Shown: one piece after another, positions 45,845 through 58,689 of the stretch | How positions within the stretch are numbered: position 1 is the stretch's first letter | Layout of the letters: each line of letters begins with the position of its first letter | NCBI GenBank assembly: GCA_025618425.1 | Contig: CM046833.1 | Span: 186,001 to 250,000, forward strand | Source: Heliocidaris tuberculata | Lineage: Eukaryota; Echinodermata; Echinoidea; Camarodonta; Echinometridae | Length of the DNA stretch: 64,000 bases | Direction: 5' to 3' | Program-made: the position numbers and the translations under genes | The notes under the pieces: model-generated | Told to the model about the DNA's origin: nothing | What the model saw: only the letters and a program-made list of their open reading frames with translations | Database searches by the model: none

Positions 45845-46715
45845 GGGAGACAAATCATTACCAGTAAAACATTAAAACCATTCAGTGAAAACTATGTACT
45901 TCAAACTTTTTCAAGAATACTTACATGTAAGTGTTTTTCATCACCGAAACCCTGTTTTATTTCACATATTTCAGCTTCGATTTACTGTAGATGTATTTTG
46001 TTCCATAATATGTTGTGTTGAGACAAGACTGTTTTATTTCATTCTTACGCTGTATCGCCGTTTTATTTTATGACCTGAATTTAGCAACTAATTCTTAACA
46101 TCCTGAATTACTTTTTTCTTCTTCTTCTTTCTTTCTTTTTTTTTAATTTGCGATTGTGTAATTAGCATAGCTAAAGCCACGTTGAAAGCTGTACAATGAA
46201 CAGATCGGTAGAAATAAATTACACAGTAAGGTAGTATTACACGAAAATCGGTGAATTAAACACAAATTCTGACTAACATGTGAAGGAGTACTTGACTAAA
46301 ATCCCAGTTAACTGATTTCCAACACTCCATCTTTATATCAGTGTATTATCTTTGGCCACCAATTGTTTGTAAAGAAGATAAGATTTATGTAACTTGGTAT
46401 CTAAATGCACTCTCATTCTCACTATGAAAGATATATTCTTAAATAGACGTATCAATTTCCGCGTATGTACGTGTTTTTCTCGCATGTAATATATTTTTTA
46501 ATTGGAGATATTGCAATCATTTTGAGACTTAAGATGAGTGTGTATACGTGTTTTCAAAGTTTGAATGTTCTCTTTATGAATAGACAAATGATACCTTCAT
46601 AGAGTAACACCTTGCAGTATTTTTTACTCTTGATCGCTTCAATAATGCTGCATTATGTCTCATAATGTTTCTGATCGTCAGATATTTAGTTTTGCAGTAT
46701 CAAATATGGTTATTG
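45845..46715. other. 3' flank, no further gene
   Basis: AT-rich sequence with a possible polyadenylation signal at 46,213. No other exon seen. Confidence 0.5.
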
Positions 46716-46718
46716 CGA

Positions 46719-46755
46719 CACGATAGATATTCACTGTGAGTGAATACCTATCGTG
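46719..46755. other. hairpin CACGATAG...CTATCGTG
   Basis: CACGATAGATATTCACT and AGTGAATACCTATCGTG with a 3-nt loop and one mismatched position. A compact stem in unique sequence. Confidence 0.8.
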
Positions 46756-46759
46756 CATC

Positions 46760-47464
46760 ATGAGATTCATTCATTCTCTAAACAAACAAACCAAAATATT
46801 CGGGAAACATATACATAAGCCTGATATCTTAGAGAAAGTATCAGTATAACTGAAGCCTGCATGCAACATCTTGCTTGTTAGCAAAAGTCCTACGTATCAT
46901 GAACGACCCCACCCACCCATTACATCCTCATTAACTGTATAATAGAACAGGTTTTCGTCCGCGTGTGCAGCGCTCCGCAACAGCACGAACGAGGCAATCT
47001 TTTGTGCACAACTCCATTCATTTGTATAATATAACGTCTCGCAGACCTCATATGCTTGATACTCGATGAGGTAATCCCTTTAGCAGCTATACTGGGATGG
47101 TAGGTGAAGCGAGCAGTCGCAGGGAGTGTCGTGAAGTGCAGAAGTGGTGGTGGGTATAGACATAGCACTTATCAATATACAGTAAAATATGCTATGCCAA
47201 ATGCAAGTAAAAACCATTCCAGTGTACTTAAACTATGCTGTAATACATAACATTACGATAATGATAATTAGATATCAAATTCTTTTTGTTATATTTGTTG
47301 TTAGTTTAACTTCTGTTTTATGTATATATACATACATAATATATGAGTAATAAACAAGTTAATAAAAATTCCGAAAAACTCAGAAGTTTTCAAAAAACGG
47401 AATTTTCAAAACGGAATTTTTATTTGTTTACCTCATCTCTACATTTACAATAAATCTTATTATC

Positions 47465-47533
<69 letters not shown>

Positions 47534-48590
47534 GTATATACTATTCAATGTGAGTGTATGTATTTTCTTATTTCCGCCTCCTTCCTTTTCCTTTTCCCTC
47601 CCCCTTCTCTCTTCTGCTATACCAATCTCATCCATACACCTTAAAAGTTATATTACGTTATATATACTTGATTTTGCAAACACTGTATTACCTTCTTTGA
47701 CCAAAATTTGTACTCTGTAAACTCATTAATTTGTATTCTCTACCAGTGAAAAACAAATTCATAAATGGACATAAATATTCAATTCAATTCAAGTCATTTC
47801 GGTATCGTAGACCATACTTTGTTAAGTGGAAACGACGTCGCCATTCCATGTAAATAAATATCCAGTAAGTTTAGAAGTAGTTGAAACAAGAACGAACTTC
47901 TTTTCTTGCAAAATGATATCCTTAGTTCAAAGACTCTCTAAGTAGTCTGTAAGGAGAAAAATAATCAGTGCTGGGTTGTTATTTAGTTAAGATATGTTTC
48001 ATATTGTGTAAGAGATCTTCCATGTCAGCAAAACAACTATTGATGTCAAATGCTGTTTTGGAGATTACTAGTAATTAAATGAATGGATTTTTAATCAATT
48101 TATTCGTATTGGTTTATATATACTGTGTCGGAAACTTCTTACAGTTTGATTAGTGTAACTATGAGACATTCGATCTGATAAGTTCAGGGGTATAATTGTT
48201 TTGCAAAAAATAGTTGAATATCATGATTTTCTTTTTCTTTCAAAAAAGTGATTATCACTCATCTAATTTCAAGGCACCGTTTTTTGCAGCACAGATTGTC
48301 GCTGTCGACAACCTGAGCAGAATTTTAAAAACTAGAACTGCAATCGTATCAGAACGATGTGCATGCAATGTCTTCTGTATCTCCTAGTTTGTTGAGAAGT
48401 TGACAGGTGAAATATAAATATATGCATGGTAAAACATGAGATAAGATAAGATGAGAAATGGAGAAAGTAATTACAAACATGCAGAAAAGGAGAAAGAAAG
48501 ATAATTAAGATGGGAGGAAAAAAATGAATGCTGTGAAATTAGCAGATTATAGATGATGATGATGATGATGATAATAGTGATGATATGAAC
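46760..48590. other. no gene; microsatellites
   Basis: A poly-C/(CT)n/(TA)n compound at 47,464-47,533 and otherwise AT-rich sequence. Confidence 0.5.
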
Positions 48591-48595
48591 AGCTT

Positions 48596-48980
48596 GATTC
48601 CAAAAGAAGCTAAATCCATTTTTGACCGAAAGTGATTTTTAAAGATAAATATGTGCATCTCAGACATGGGAATCAAATGCACCATATAGCATTTAGATTT
48701 TTTTTTTTTTTTTTTTGAAAGTTAAAAAAATGTTGTTACAAATTTAGGTTTCATTCCAAAAGGAGCTAAATCCCAAACGGTTTCATTCCAAAAGGAGCTA
48801 AATCCACTATGGTCATTTAGGATTTGTTCATTTAACCACATTCCATAAAGTTGTGTAATAAGATTTTTAAGCACATGTTGCGGCTACTAGTCAACATCAT
48901 CATTTCAAAATTTTGACATAATTGACAGAGTTTTAATATTTTTATGAATATTTTTGGATTTAGCTCCTTTTGAATGAAAC
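48596..48980. mobile_element. word-type element, CATTCCAAAAGGAGCTAAAT family
   Basis: Copies at 48,596-48,618, 48,749-48,772 and 48,781-48,804 are direct, and one at 48,956-48,980 is inverted. A poly-T run separates the first two. Element ends and target duplication were not resolved. Confidence 0.55.
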
Positions 48981-49011
48981 ATCGAAAAATCCCTGTCTTT
49001 AGGAAAGATAA

Positions 49012-49212
49012 GAAATTTACAACAAATTCCACATTGATATGTCTTAACCCTTTCAGGACAGAAATCACTTGAGGGCCAAACTGATCACATTCCGTCCTTC
49101 AAATTGGCAACAACAATATTTCTCTTTCAGAAACATGGTTCTAATAAGGTATAACGTCTTTGAATACAATATTCATGGTTAGGAATTTTGTTGACAGTTG
49201 AAAAAAAAAATT
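49012..49212. repeat. ~200-bp duplicated segment, copy 1
   Basis: From ATTTACAACAAATTCCACATT to GACAGTTG plus an A-run, nearly identical to 50,145-50,345. Copy 1 lies just left of the hAT-like element and copy 2 is within it. Confidence 0.88.
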
Positions 49213-49267
49213 CCGGTTTTCTCCAGAGCGCCTTTGCCAAGGGGCAGTCGTCCAAAAATATTGTACA

Positions 49268-50647
49268 CAGTGGCGTATCTACGGGGGGGGGGGGGGGGGG
49301 GGGGGGGCAGAAGGGGCACGTGCCCCGGGCGACACTTGAAGGGGGGGGGCGCAAAAAACGCAAAAGATAGAAAGAAAAGGGGGAATACAAGACAGAATGC
49401 GTTAGAAATTGTGTTTTATAGCGTTTGACATGTTTGAAATGCATTTTTTTTCTAAAGCTCGGTCGCTTTGCTCCCTCACTTAATTATGTTCAAAATCTAG
49501 CTATTTCGCCCCCTAATGGCGTTTTGAAATTTTAACAATTAATTGACTCTAGTTGCATTGCCCCCCCCCCCCCCCCCCCCCCCCCCCGCATAAGGCAGGA
49601 GCTTGTTAAATTTTGCGCCCCCTGATGGGGGGCATAAACATCACTTTCAAAGTGTAGAACATTCGAAAGAAATCATAAATTTGCCTTGCAATTGCTTCAC
49701 TAAATTCCTCAAATATATTTCTTCAGGGTTTTCATTCATTTTTCGCCCCCAAAATAGGAATGTTCAAATTTTCAACAACAACAACAACAAACTATTGCTA
49801 GGTCACTTTATTTCCTTAGATTATTTTGTTGGTTTGTTTGTTTTTTTGTAAGGGTAAAATACATAACAAATTTCAATTTGAGGGGTGAAAAGGGGAGGGA
49901 AAAAAATCTGCCGCTCGGTCGCATTGCTCCCTCGCTTATTAAATTCAATTAAATTCAAAACGGTTTATTGAAAATACTTTCTTCGCGGCAAAGCCGAATT
50001 ACAAAAGTTTTACAATCATGATTTCAAAAACATCAAAGGTGACATATAATAAAACATTGGTATAAACACTTAAAATGCATAACTTAATACTGAAATGAAG
50101 TTTGTAAAAAAAGTAAATATGGACATCAGATTACATATAAAAGTCATTTACAACAAATTCCACATTGATATGTCTTAACCCATTCAGGACAGAAATCACT
50201 TGAGGGCCAAACTGATCACATTCCGTCCTTCAAATTGGCAACAACAATATTTCTCTTTCAGAAACATGGTTCTAATAAGGTATAACGTCTTTGAATACAA
50301 TATTCATGTTTAGGAATTTTGTCGACAGTTGAAAAAAAAAATTACCAATTTTCATGAAAAACAATGATTATTTTGAACCTCTCAATGTGTTGGCAATTTA
50401 ACGATTTTGAAGCTTATTTTTGTTTTCAAAAATGATGGCATATGATGCAATAATTATGGTCATACAAAAAGAAGGATAATAACTCATCAAATTTGGGCTA
50501 ACAACGCCGGGTTATGTGCATCTAGACTCATTTTCACGTAATGCCATCATTTCTAAATTAAAAACGCTCATTAATCTGACTTAGGGCATGGGGGGGCGCA
50601 GATTTGATAGTTCGCCCCGGGCGCCACAATACCTAGATACGCCACTG
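49268..50647. mobile_element. hAT-like element, 1,380 bp, 8-bp duplication
   Basis: Ends CAGTGGCGTATCTA and TAGATACGCCACTG, flanked by exact 8-bp ATTGTACA (49,260-49,267 and 50,648-50,655). A CAGTGGCG end with an 8-bp duplication is typical of hAT elements. The interior has poly-G and poly-C runs, GCCCC-rich words and, at about 49,945-50,345, a retroelement-like 3' end reading on the minus strand that includes the 200-bp duplicated segment. No transposase frame. Confidence 0.88.
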
Positions 50648-50689
50648 ATTGTACATAGTACATTGTTATAGGTCCTCCAAAAAGAAAAA

Positions 50690-51136
50690 AAGGGGGATCC
50701 TATAGAAAGTTATAGATTTTGATAAATTAACATTTTAGTCATTTTGTGTGATGGAGTGAATAGAAAAGTCGACCGCCGTTACATAATGAATGAATGAATG
50801 AAAGAACTTTATTACCAAAAATTGATCACAATATAGTATACATTTGAAGAAAAAAAATCTTTGGTAATAGGACACCACTAGATAGCAATACTGCTAGTAG
50901 GGCGTGGCGCCCTTGAGACAAATATGAACACACTTACATTATAAATGGATTACATTACTTGTAATAGTCAACTTACCGATTCGGCTGGAAATTCCCATAT
51001 GTATAGTGATTACAACTTTTTAAAAATTACAACTTTCTTATTGCTTGTCCGATTTCATTAAAACTTTCACCAATCTGCTTCTCTGATTTTTCTTCTTTCA
51101 CACAAATCAAATTATTACAAATGTTGGATTGCCCTT
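50690..51136. mobile_element. partial AAGGGCAATCCAACA MITE with a nested insertion
   Basis: The right end (ACTTTCTTATTGCTTGTCCG through GTTGGATTGCCCTT) matches 30,722-31,307. A left-side fragment TTTTAGTCATTTTGTGTGATGG is at about 50,732. Between them, about 50,780-50,950 is a retroelement-like piece starting GAATGAATGAAAGAACTTTA. Confidence 0.65.
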
Positions 51137-51261
51137 TAAATGTAACCCAATAATGGGTGAATTTTAACCAATTCTGAGTACATTTTAACCAATATTCGGT
51201 TTATATTCACCCATCTAACATACGCTTTCCTTTTTACTCAATATTAGGTACAAATTTTCGC

Positions 51262-51265
<4 letters not shown>

Positions 51266-51307
<42 letters not shown>
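51266..51307. repeat. poly-T, 42 bp
   Basis: Homopolymer, directly visible. The flanks are unremarkable. Confidence 0.95.
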
Positions 51308-51309
<2 letters not shown>

Positions 51310-51310
<1 letters not shown>

Positions 51311-52080
51311 GAATATGGGATGCAATGTTTGTTTTAAGGACCTATCGTCAATCTTTTAAAATGACATTAAACTGGCAAAACTTGAACAGCGCCACCTTAC
51401 ATTAAGGGCTAAATTGAGATCATATTTTGAAAATTAATTGCATTTTATTTTGAATTTCGACAAACAGCTGTTTGGAAAACAGGAACCTTTAATATTCAAA
51501 CTATCATTTTTTACGTTGCACATGTGGAAAATTGCCCACAGATACATTCTAAGCTTCTATAAACTGGAATGGGGCATGATGGGAAAATAAGAGGCACAGA
51601 CACTTTTCAAATCATGTTGAAAGATGGCGCCATTTGGAGCTTCAATTTACTGCCACTTTAAAATGGATTATAAATAGGGGCGTGGACTAAATTGAGGAGT
51701 CTGTTGTTTTGGGATTTTTTATAATTGCAAATTTCCATCGAACTATATTTGGTGTTTTTCTGGCTGATACTAGGTGTTACAAAAAAACATTTCCCACTTT
51801 TGATCCTTAATTGTTCAAAAACTAAATATCAGATAACACTGATATTGATATGAGCAACAGCTGAATAGTGTACAATTTTGTTGGAGGTAATTTAAAAATT
51901 AAAGCATAAATCAGTTTCCTTAAATTCAAGGTTAATTTTGAAGTTAGGGTTCAGATTTTGCTCTATTTTCAACCCTCTGTACAAAACTTTAACTTTGCAC
52001 AGGGGTCAGTTGGTGTGTATGGGAGTGTGTGTTTAACACCCAGACAATGGTCCTGGACAATGGCCAGGGTTTGAATGCTT
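51310..52080. other. no gene recognised
   Basis: AT-rich sequence without a coding signal. Confidence 0.5.
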
Positions 52081-52083
52081 CAT

Positions 52084-52140
52084 TATTTATTCATAAGGAA
52101 TTCCACTAGCTGTGATAGTGGAATTCCTTATGAATAAATA
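52084..52140. other. perfect 25-bp hairpin at the LINE 3' side
   Basis: TATTTATTCATAAGGAATTC plus CACTA, a 7-nt loop and the exact complement. It lies directly beyond the 3' end of the reverse-transcriptase remnant, so it could be part of that element's 3' end or an independent foldback. Confidence 0.85.
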
Positions 52141-52149
52141 ATAAAACAT

Positions 52150-53800
52150 TCAAAATATTGCTGGCAGCTGCCATTGATAGCTGGCAAGTCTTCTTGACAT
52201 GTTCCTAGTTTCCTGCGAGGGGGATATTTCCGTTTCTAAAACCGTAATCGCAATGGGTGGAACGTGGTACCTCTCGAACTTGGAAACAAAATGAAGAACT
52301 TTAGTCTTCAAATCGTTGAGCGCCAACATATTTCTGGTGGACCAAGAGCGTATGATGTGATGGATGTGATGGATAGGGGTCGTGTACAGAATAAAGAGGA
52401 AGGGCCCGATCACGGACCCCTGTGGCACTCCACAGCTGTCCTGGATTGTGCGCGAAGCCGAGTTCAAAACTGAGACAATGTGGCTTCGATCAGTAAGGTA
52501 GGATTTGATCCAGTTGAGAACTCTACCAGAGATACCGAACTGAATAGTCTGTTAATGAGAGTCATATGGTCTATCGTGTCGAAGGCCGACGAAAAATCGA
52601 TGAGGACGATGATTACCTCATCCTGTCAATCACGTGCCTGCATAATATCATTATGCACTCTCATGGCTGCAGTCTCTACACTGTGACCTTTTCTGTAGCC
52701 ACTTTGGGATGAAGCGTGGAGTGTGTGGACTTCCAGGTATTCTTTAAGTTGCAGGACGACTGCTCTCTCAAGTACCGTGCTGATATAGCTTAAGTTAGAT
52801 ATTGGGCGGAAGTTGTTGAAATCGGTGCGCGATCGCGTGGACTTTTTCAGTCTAGGTGTAATCAATGAACGCTTAATGGAGGTAGGAACATGTCCAGATT
52901 GGAGACTTAGGTTAATTATCTTCGTAATGACCGGTGACAGTACTGAAGAACACCTTTTTAAGAGACGAGTTGGCATTGGGTCCAAGGAACATGACGAAGA
53001 GTTCGACTGTCTGATGATGTTGATTATTTCGTCTTTCAGCACTGGACGAAATTCAGAGAGTGTAGCTGGCGTCGAAATAGGGGGAGATGGGACTGAGATG
53101 TCGTCAATAATGTTGACATTGAGTTTCTCCCGAATGCGTTCCATCTTGGCCCGGAAAAAATCCACAAAACTATTGGCAAGTTCCTCAGAGCTAGCATGTT
53201 CAGGGAAACCTGGAGGAGCAGACACATGGGTAAGAGAGTCAATAACCCTGAAGAGTTGTTTTGGATCTGCATCGCTGATTTTATTCTGAAAGTGTGATTC
53301 TTTAGCGGAGACCAGCATGTCATTGTATGTCTTACACTGCTACTTGTACAAATCCTTGTCGATATGCAGAGAGTTGTGTTTGTTTGCTCTCCTCTCGAGG
53401 CGACGTCGTTCTTGTTTGGCCTTCCTGAGGTCCTCAGTATATCACGGGGTATTTTGGCGTATCGTGAAATGTTTTTCCTTGACAGGGGCATGCTTGTCAA
53501 GGATATGTCCAAGGTCGAGACTGTAATTTGTACAGAGGTCCTCCAGACTAGAAGTAGCAGGCAATGTCTGGATAAGGTTGGACGAAACAATATCATCCAA
53601 AAAGGGGATCAGTGTCATTTTTTTAGAAAGCACGGCACCGTACAGTCTCTCGCTTAGGAGGCGGAGGCTTTAGATGAAGATCACACTGTACGCCGTAGTG
53701 GTAAGAAGACAATGTCTGACAAGCAGACTATCTGAGCGACCGAGTATTTCTTGATTGGACCAGGGAGGTGGAAGAGTTCCATCTCCATCGGGTTTGCTGT
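52150..53800 (-). pseudogene. decayed CR1/L2-like non-LTR retrotransposon
   Basis: Minus-strand fragments in order. The end of an APE-type endonuclease lies near 53,640-53,800 (YHYGVQCDLHLKPPPPKRET in place of the usual S-D-H). A linker carries stops after RQNTP and DLYK. The reverse transcriptase then shows NNFRPISNLSYISTVLERAV and SGYRKGHSVETAAMRVHND, then VLIDFSSAFDTI (motif A) and CGVPQGSVIGPFLFIL. A frame break lies near 52,470-52,630. The YADD catalytic box is missing: the frame runs from PIHHIHHIIR directly to NMLALNDLKTKVLHF, so an internal deletion removed it. The RPISNL and TETA-type motifs place it with CR1/L2 elements. Not functional. Confidence 0.85.
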
Positions 53801-53809
53801 GTGCCATAC

Positions 53810-55220
53810 TTGTACACCCATTAATATTTCCACTGCTTTGCACCAAGTCTAATGTCAGCGAATTATGACCTATTGCACATGGAAACTGCCTACCATATGC
53901 TTTTTATATTGCTGATTGGATAAGGTTTCCAAGATAATTTATTTCAATTTTCATATTTCATGTGTAATTTATGTATAAGACATGATATATGAAAGTTTAA
54001 ATATCTTGAAAACCTGAGCCGATCAGCAATTTCCTTTGCCATATTTGCATGTCAAAATACGTTAGAAAATTAGACATGTTCTATTTTAAGAGGCAGTCAA
54101 AGGCTGGTCAAAATAAATGTTGACCTCTGAAGCAGTAATTGAAGTGGAAATGTGTTCAAATGTTTTGCGTGCTCGCATATGCCATGGATTCATTTAATAC
54201 CGCTGCTACTGATTACACTAAAATACTTAACGTAATGCTATGCAGGGCAGCCAGGACTTAGTTATATGTGGTGGCCACTGAACTGACCCGTCCCGAATCC
54301 AAATAATCAAATATTAAGAGAAGGGGGTGGTATTTCTGAAATCGATAACACGATTTTAAAGACGTTCGAAAAATAAACTAAGGCAATTCCACTTGCCTTG
54401 TTAAAAACCTTCTATATGTACAAACATTAGACGTGCGTATTACGTAATCCGAACATGATATTTAGATGAGATATAAAACATGGAATTGAATTGAATTGAT
54501 TTCTCGAAAGTCTTTGTGTCTGTTATTCCATTTTGGTCATGCTGTCAATTTAGCCAAAGTGTTGTTCATGAAGAGCGCCATCAGCTTTATCGTGACGACT
54601 GAATCAAAACGAATTCAAATATGAAAGGCTTTCACCGGATTTGTTTTAGAAACTGGAGATCGTGTGAAATATTCATTACATATCTTTTAATCAGCCCTTC
54701 TCAAGGCGTGGATGTCAAAAGGATATGAATATAGACAGGGGAAGAGATAATACGAGGAAGAGAGAGAGAGAGAGAGAAAGGGGGAGGGGTGCGGGGTGTT
54801 TGAAAACTGAATTAAGGAAGATGAAATGGAAAGGTGATATAGGAAAAGACGCGAAGGACTAGTGCTTAAATAATACAAAAAGAAATGGCAAGTAGAAGCA
54901 TCTAATTTTATCACGGAAAGTTAGAGTATGAGACATGGGTCGTGGTACCAGGAAGAGCGCGGAGGGATGGGGGGGGGGGGGAGGGGTGAAGCTGCGTGCC
55001 CACACCTTTTTTTTTAAATAGACACATCTCTGGAATTCGTTTTAGTAGAGATTTATATGCCGATTATCATGTTGCATTAGTCCCCCCCCCCCCTTTCAAA
55101 ATGCTCGCTTATTCACCAACCGTTGCGTGCACGCACATACACGAACACATATCATGCCATAAATTTATTTCAATCTCGTATACATAATTTTCTCTTAATT
55201 GACTTGGTAAATATCTACAC
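53810..55220. other. no gene recognised
   Basis: AT-rich sequence with GA-rich 54,755-54,790, poly-G near 54,970 and poly-C near 55,083. No exon supported. Confidence 0.5.
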
Positions 55221-55229
55221 ACTGTTGGC

Positions 55230-55735
55230 TTAAAGCTCACAGGCAGTCTCGGTAGCAAAAACATACTGGCAAGAAACTGATCTAACATAGTCACATACTA
55301 TTCTTCTTTTATCATAAGACACATGTACGAGATTATTTAATATTCCATTCACGATTTCGAACAAATTTTAGTGTAAATATCTGTAAGAAACGCTTGGTAA
55401 CGGCTTTTCACTGCCTCACGCTAAGACCATATCCACCCGAAGGTTCCCCGCACAATAAACCCAGCGCTTCGCACTGTGTGTAGCGTATTCTATAACACAC
55501 AGCAATCCCCATGTGCGTAATGTGTGTGGCCGTTGTCTGAATTTACATCCCCTCTTTTTTGGGCCAGGGATTTTTATTACTTTTCACCTCTCATTCGATA
55601 AATATTTCACTTGAGGAGGAAAAAACTTCACAGCATCTTAGTTATGTTAGTACACTGCTATTCATTAAGTAAAATCAAAGAAATCTCACGAAAAGTTTTT
55701 GAGAGCTTCCCAAAACTATCTGTTACCTTTAACCT
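55230..55735. repeat. interspersed repeat S, copy 2
   Basis: Matches 14,100-14,606 almost throughout, in the same orientation. This copy is free of the CCTAT-rich flanks, so the boundaries of S are roughly TTAAAGCTCA and TACCTTTAACCT. Confidence 0.8.
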
Positions 55736-55739
55736 AAAT

Positions 55740-56585
55740 GTGACATCAAGACTGCCTCGTGCTTATTCAAATAGAGATAAACGATATAGAAGAAAAACTA
55801 AATGTAATCGACATGTGTAAACCCTTTCCCCCAATAAAATTTCTGTCTGTACTGTGTCAACGACATGAAATGAGACTTTGACCGTCTCAAGTAAGGATAT
55901 TATGTTTACACCTGGTGATATAGTTCATTTTACATTTATGACGTATTACGACAAGTAAACAGTGCAGATACGATATGGTAATCATTATTGGCTACAGGCA
56001 CATGAAGATTTGCAACTATATATTTGACAAAAAATATTGCCCAACATTGGATTATTATGTGTCCGGCCAACTCATGGGATGATCTTGTTTGGGGCAAAAC
56101 ATTTCCCAAGTTTGGCATAAAATTGATCAAAGTAATTGGTCGGACACATGATAAACCTCATCTTGGGAAATTGTTTACCCATTTTTTTTTTTCACGGTGT
56201 TCGAAGTAGCGACACACTTCTGACTACATACATGATAGACACGTATACCTCTTACAATCTGCGGCTATACAGACTTAGTAAAATTTGAATTAAAAATCAC
56301 CACAACCAAAATCTACGCTGAAAAAAAATCTCTTTTCATAAATTCCTCCATGATACATTTAGTAATAGGATAAATGTCAAACATTTGACCTTTAACAAAA
56401 ATAATCAGACACCAAGGCAGTGTTGTTATAAATGAGAAGCGTACATGAAGAGTTCAGTTTCAAAACATTCTACATCCTTACATTTAAGTTCTGATATTCA
56501 AAGGATTCCCAGTTCTGTTATATTTATCGATTGGCATGAAACTCTGTCATATTGTATTACTTTATTATTGTATTTACTATATATT
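55740..56585. other. no gene; imperfect inverted pair
   Basis: TTATGTGTCCGGCCAA at about 56,053 and TTGGTCGGACACATGATA at about 56,136 form an imperfect long-range inverted pair. No coding signal otherwise. Confidence 0.45.
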
Positions 56586-56587
56586 AC

Positions 56588-56634
<47 letters not shown>

Positions 56635-56678
56635 TCAAGATGGAAAGTTGCAAAACCTGCTACATCTATTTATTTTCT

Positions 56679-56739
<61 letters not shown>

Positions 56740-56777
56740 AGTGTGTGTGTGCGGGTGTGGGTGTGTGTTTGTGTGTG

Positions 56778-56832
<55 letters not shown>
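56588..56832. repeat. (TA)n/(TG)n compound microsatellite
   Basis: Three TA blocks alternate with TG blocks. Overlapping 80-147 residue frames are artefacts. Confidence 0.95.
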
Positions 56833-56839
56833 GCACATT

Positions 56840-58680
56840 TTTGGATTGTGTTTTTAACTTCTATTACCCTTACATTGATTTTCCGTGAAATTACTTTTTC
56901 TGGTAGCTTCATACACTGGTAAAAAAAAAATCTTACAAGAGAAATTTAAAACAGAAAAATATCCGCAAAACTGATTTTGGTTCTAAAACATCTTATATTC
57001 TGCATTCATATCAGTTCACATCCGTATATTATATACATATAAATTTATATAATTACAAGTATGTGTAGGCGAATGTGCGTGTTAATATTTTATTCACGCA
57101 CGTAGTACATTTCTAAAACAGTTATTATATGAGTAAACAAAACCAGCACGTAGCTCCTGTATTCTGATAGTGCAATCTAGATTTGGAAACTTTTCGTTCC
57201 ATTAAGATACTTTCATTGTTGACCTAATGAACCATTATAAAAGTGGTCGTCAATTATTATGGTACTTTGACAAAAACAGTGAAAGATACCATATGATTGT
57301 GGCATAATGATTTACGCCATGCATGAGAATACTAAGTACATAAGACTTAGGAATCACAAAAGTGAAACGCGTCCTGAGAGTATATGTATACACATGGATC
57401 GGGGGGGGGGGGGGGGGATGCGCTCTCCATGTTTTCACACATGTTCCACATTTCTTAATGTAAACATACCATCGTCGCCTGTCTTCGTGCAGACGGAGAC
57501 TGAATTGATTTTTGAAGGAGAAAGGGTAGGTAAGCATGGCAAATGAATAGCCAGATCCGGATAGAGGGGGAAAACAGCCGGACCTCCAATGAAATACATA
57601 TAAGAAAAGCCATGATATCGTGAACTTTTGCGGTTCTCAAACATCTAAACCCCCCCCCCCCCTCCCTTGGGCAACCCTAGATCGAAATTCTGATGTATTT
57701 ACATAAAATGGTTGACACCAATCATCAATCATATTTTGGCAGCTCTTGCTCTTCGAATGATAAATAACACTTTTGCATATTAAGATCACACGAGTCTCCA
57801 AATTTGTTTCATGTGTTAAATATTACACCACTGAAAAACTTTTTAAAACAGCTGCAAATCATCGGTTTGCTGAATGTCGTAAACGGCACCCCCTAAAACA
57901 TGAATATAAAGAAACCAGTAGAATGAGATAAACTGATTTTTTTTTTCAGTTCTGGAAGTTACAAGCAAAATATAAAAGAATAATTTTGTCCCCATTGCAG
58001 TGAATTCGAGAATTCGAATGATTATCTTATGTATTAAGAACAGTCGCCCGTAGGATAAAAATGTGCTTTTTCTCCGCAGCATAAAATTGATAAGATTTGT
58101 CATTTGATAAACACCTCATAATTCCACAAAATTATTAAATAGGAAAAAACAGGGGGGGGGACGAAAATTGTGCAACCCACTGCAAACCCGCGCTTGTTTG
58201 ACGCTGTCAAAGAGTCGGCTGATATAGCTTTGCAAAGGCCAGACCATTTTCCCTGTCCCGCCAAAATGACATCCATCTGCATACTAGGTGATTATGAAAG
58301 GAGCAGCTTTTTTTGTTGTTGTTGTTTTGTTTTGTTTTTTGTTACCGAAATACATGGAATAGACAAGGAGGCCATTGGACTGAATTCACAGAAAAATATT
58401 TACTTTTAATAGTGTATTAATTTGGACATACCTCTTTTTTTGTAATAATTTTTTTTTCAATGTCAAAACAACAAAATACGAATTCGATAAATTTCAAATG
58501 TCCGGGATACCAACATTTGTCCTTCATCCCAACCATCCTCTTTTCGACAATTTCTTACAAAAAACCAACATTACACTGCCTATGGCCAGGCGACGAACAT
58601 TTGGTCCTTTTTCATTCTTTCTTTCTTTCATTTTTTTTTTATTTTTTTTTTTAAACCTCTGGTATTTTCATCATTGCTAT
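56840..58680. other. no gene; homopolymers
   Basis: Poly-G near 57,402, poly-C near 57,650 and T-rich 58,610-58,655. No exon supported. Confidence 0.5.
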
Positions 58681-58689
58681 TTTCACCAC

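Noticed and set aside
52813..53289. 158-codon plus-strand frame
   Set aside because: A shadow of the minus-strand reverse-transcriptase remnant, whose motifs are clear.
56445..56888. 147-codon frame
   Set aside because: Made mostly of (TA)n and (TG)n translation.
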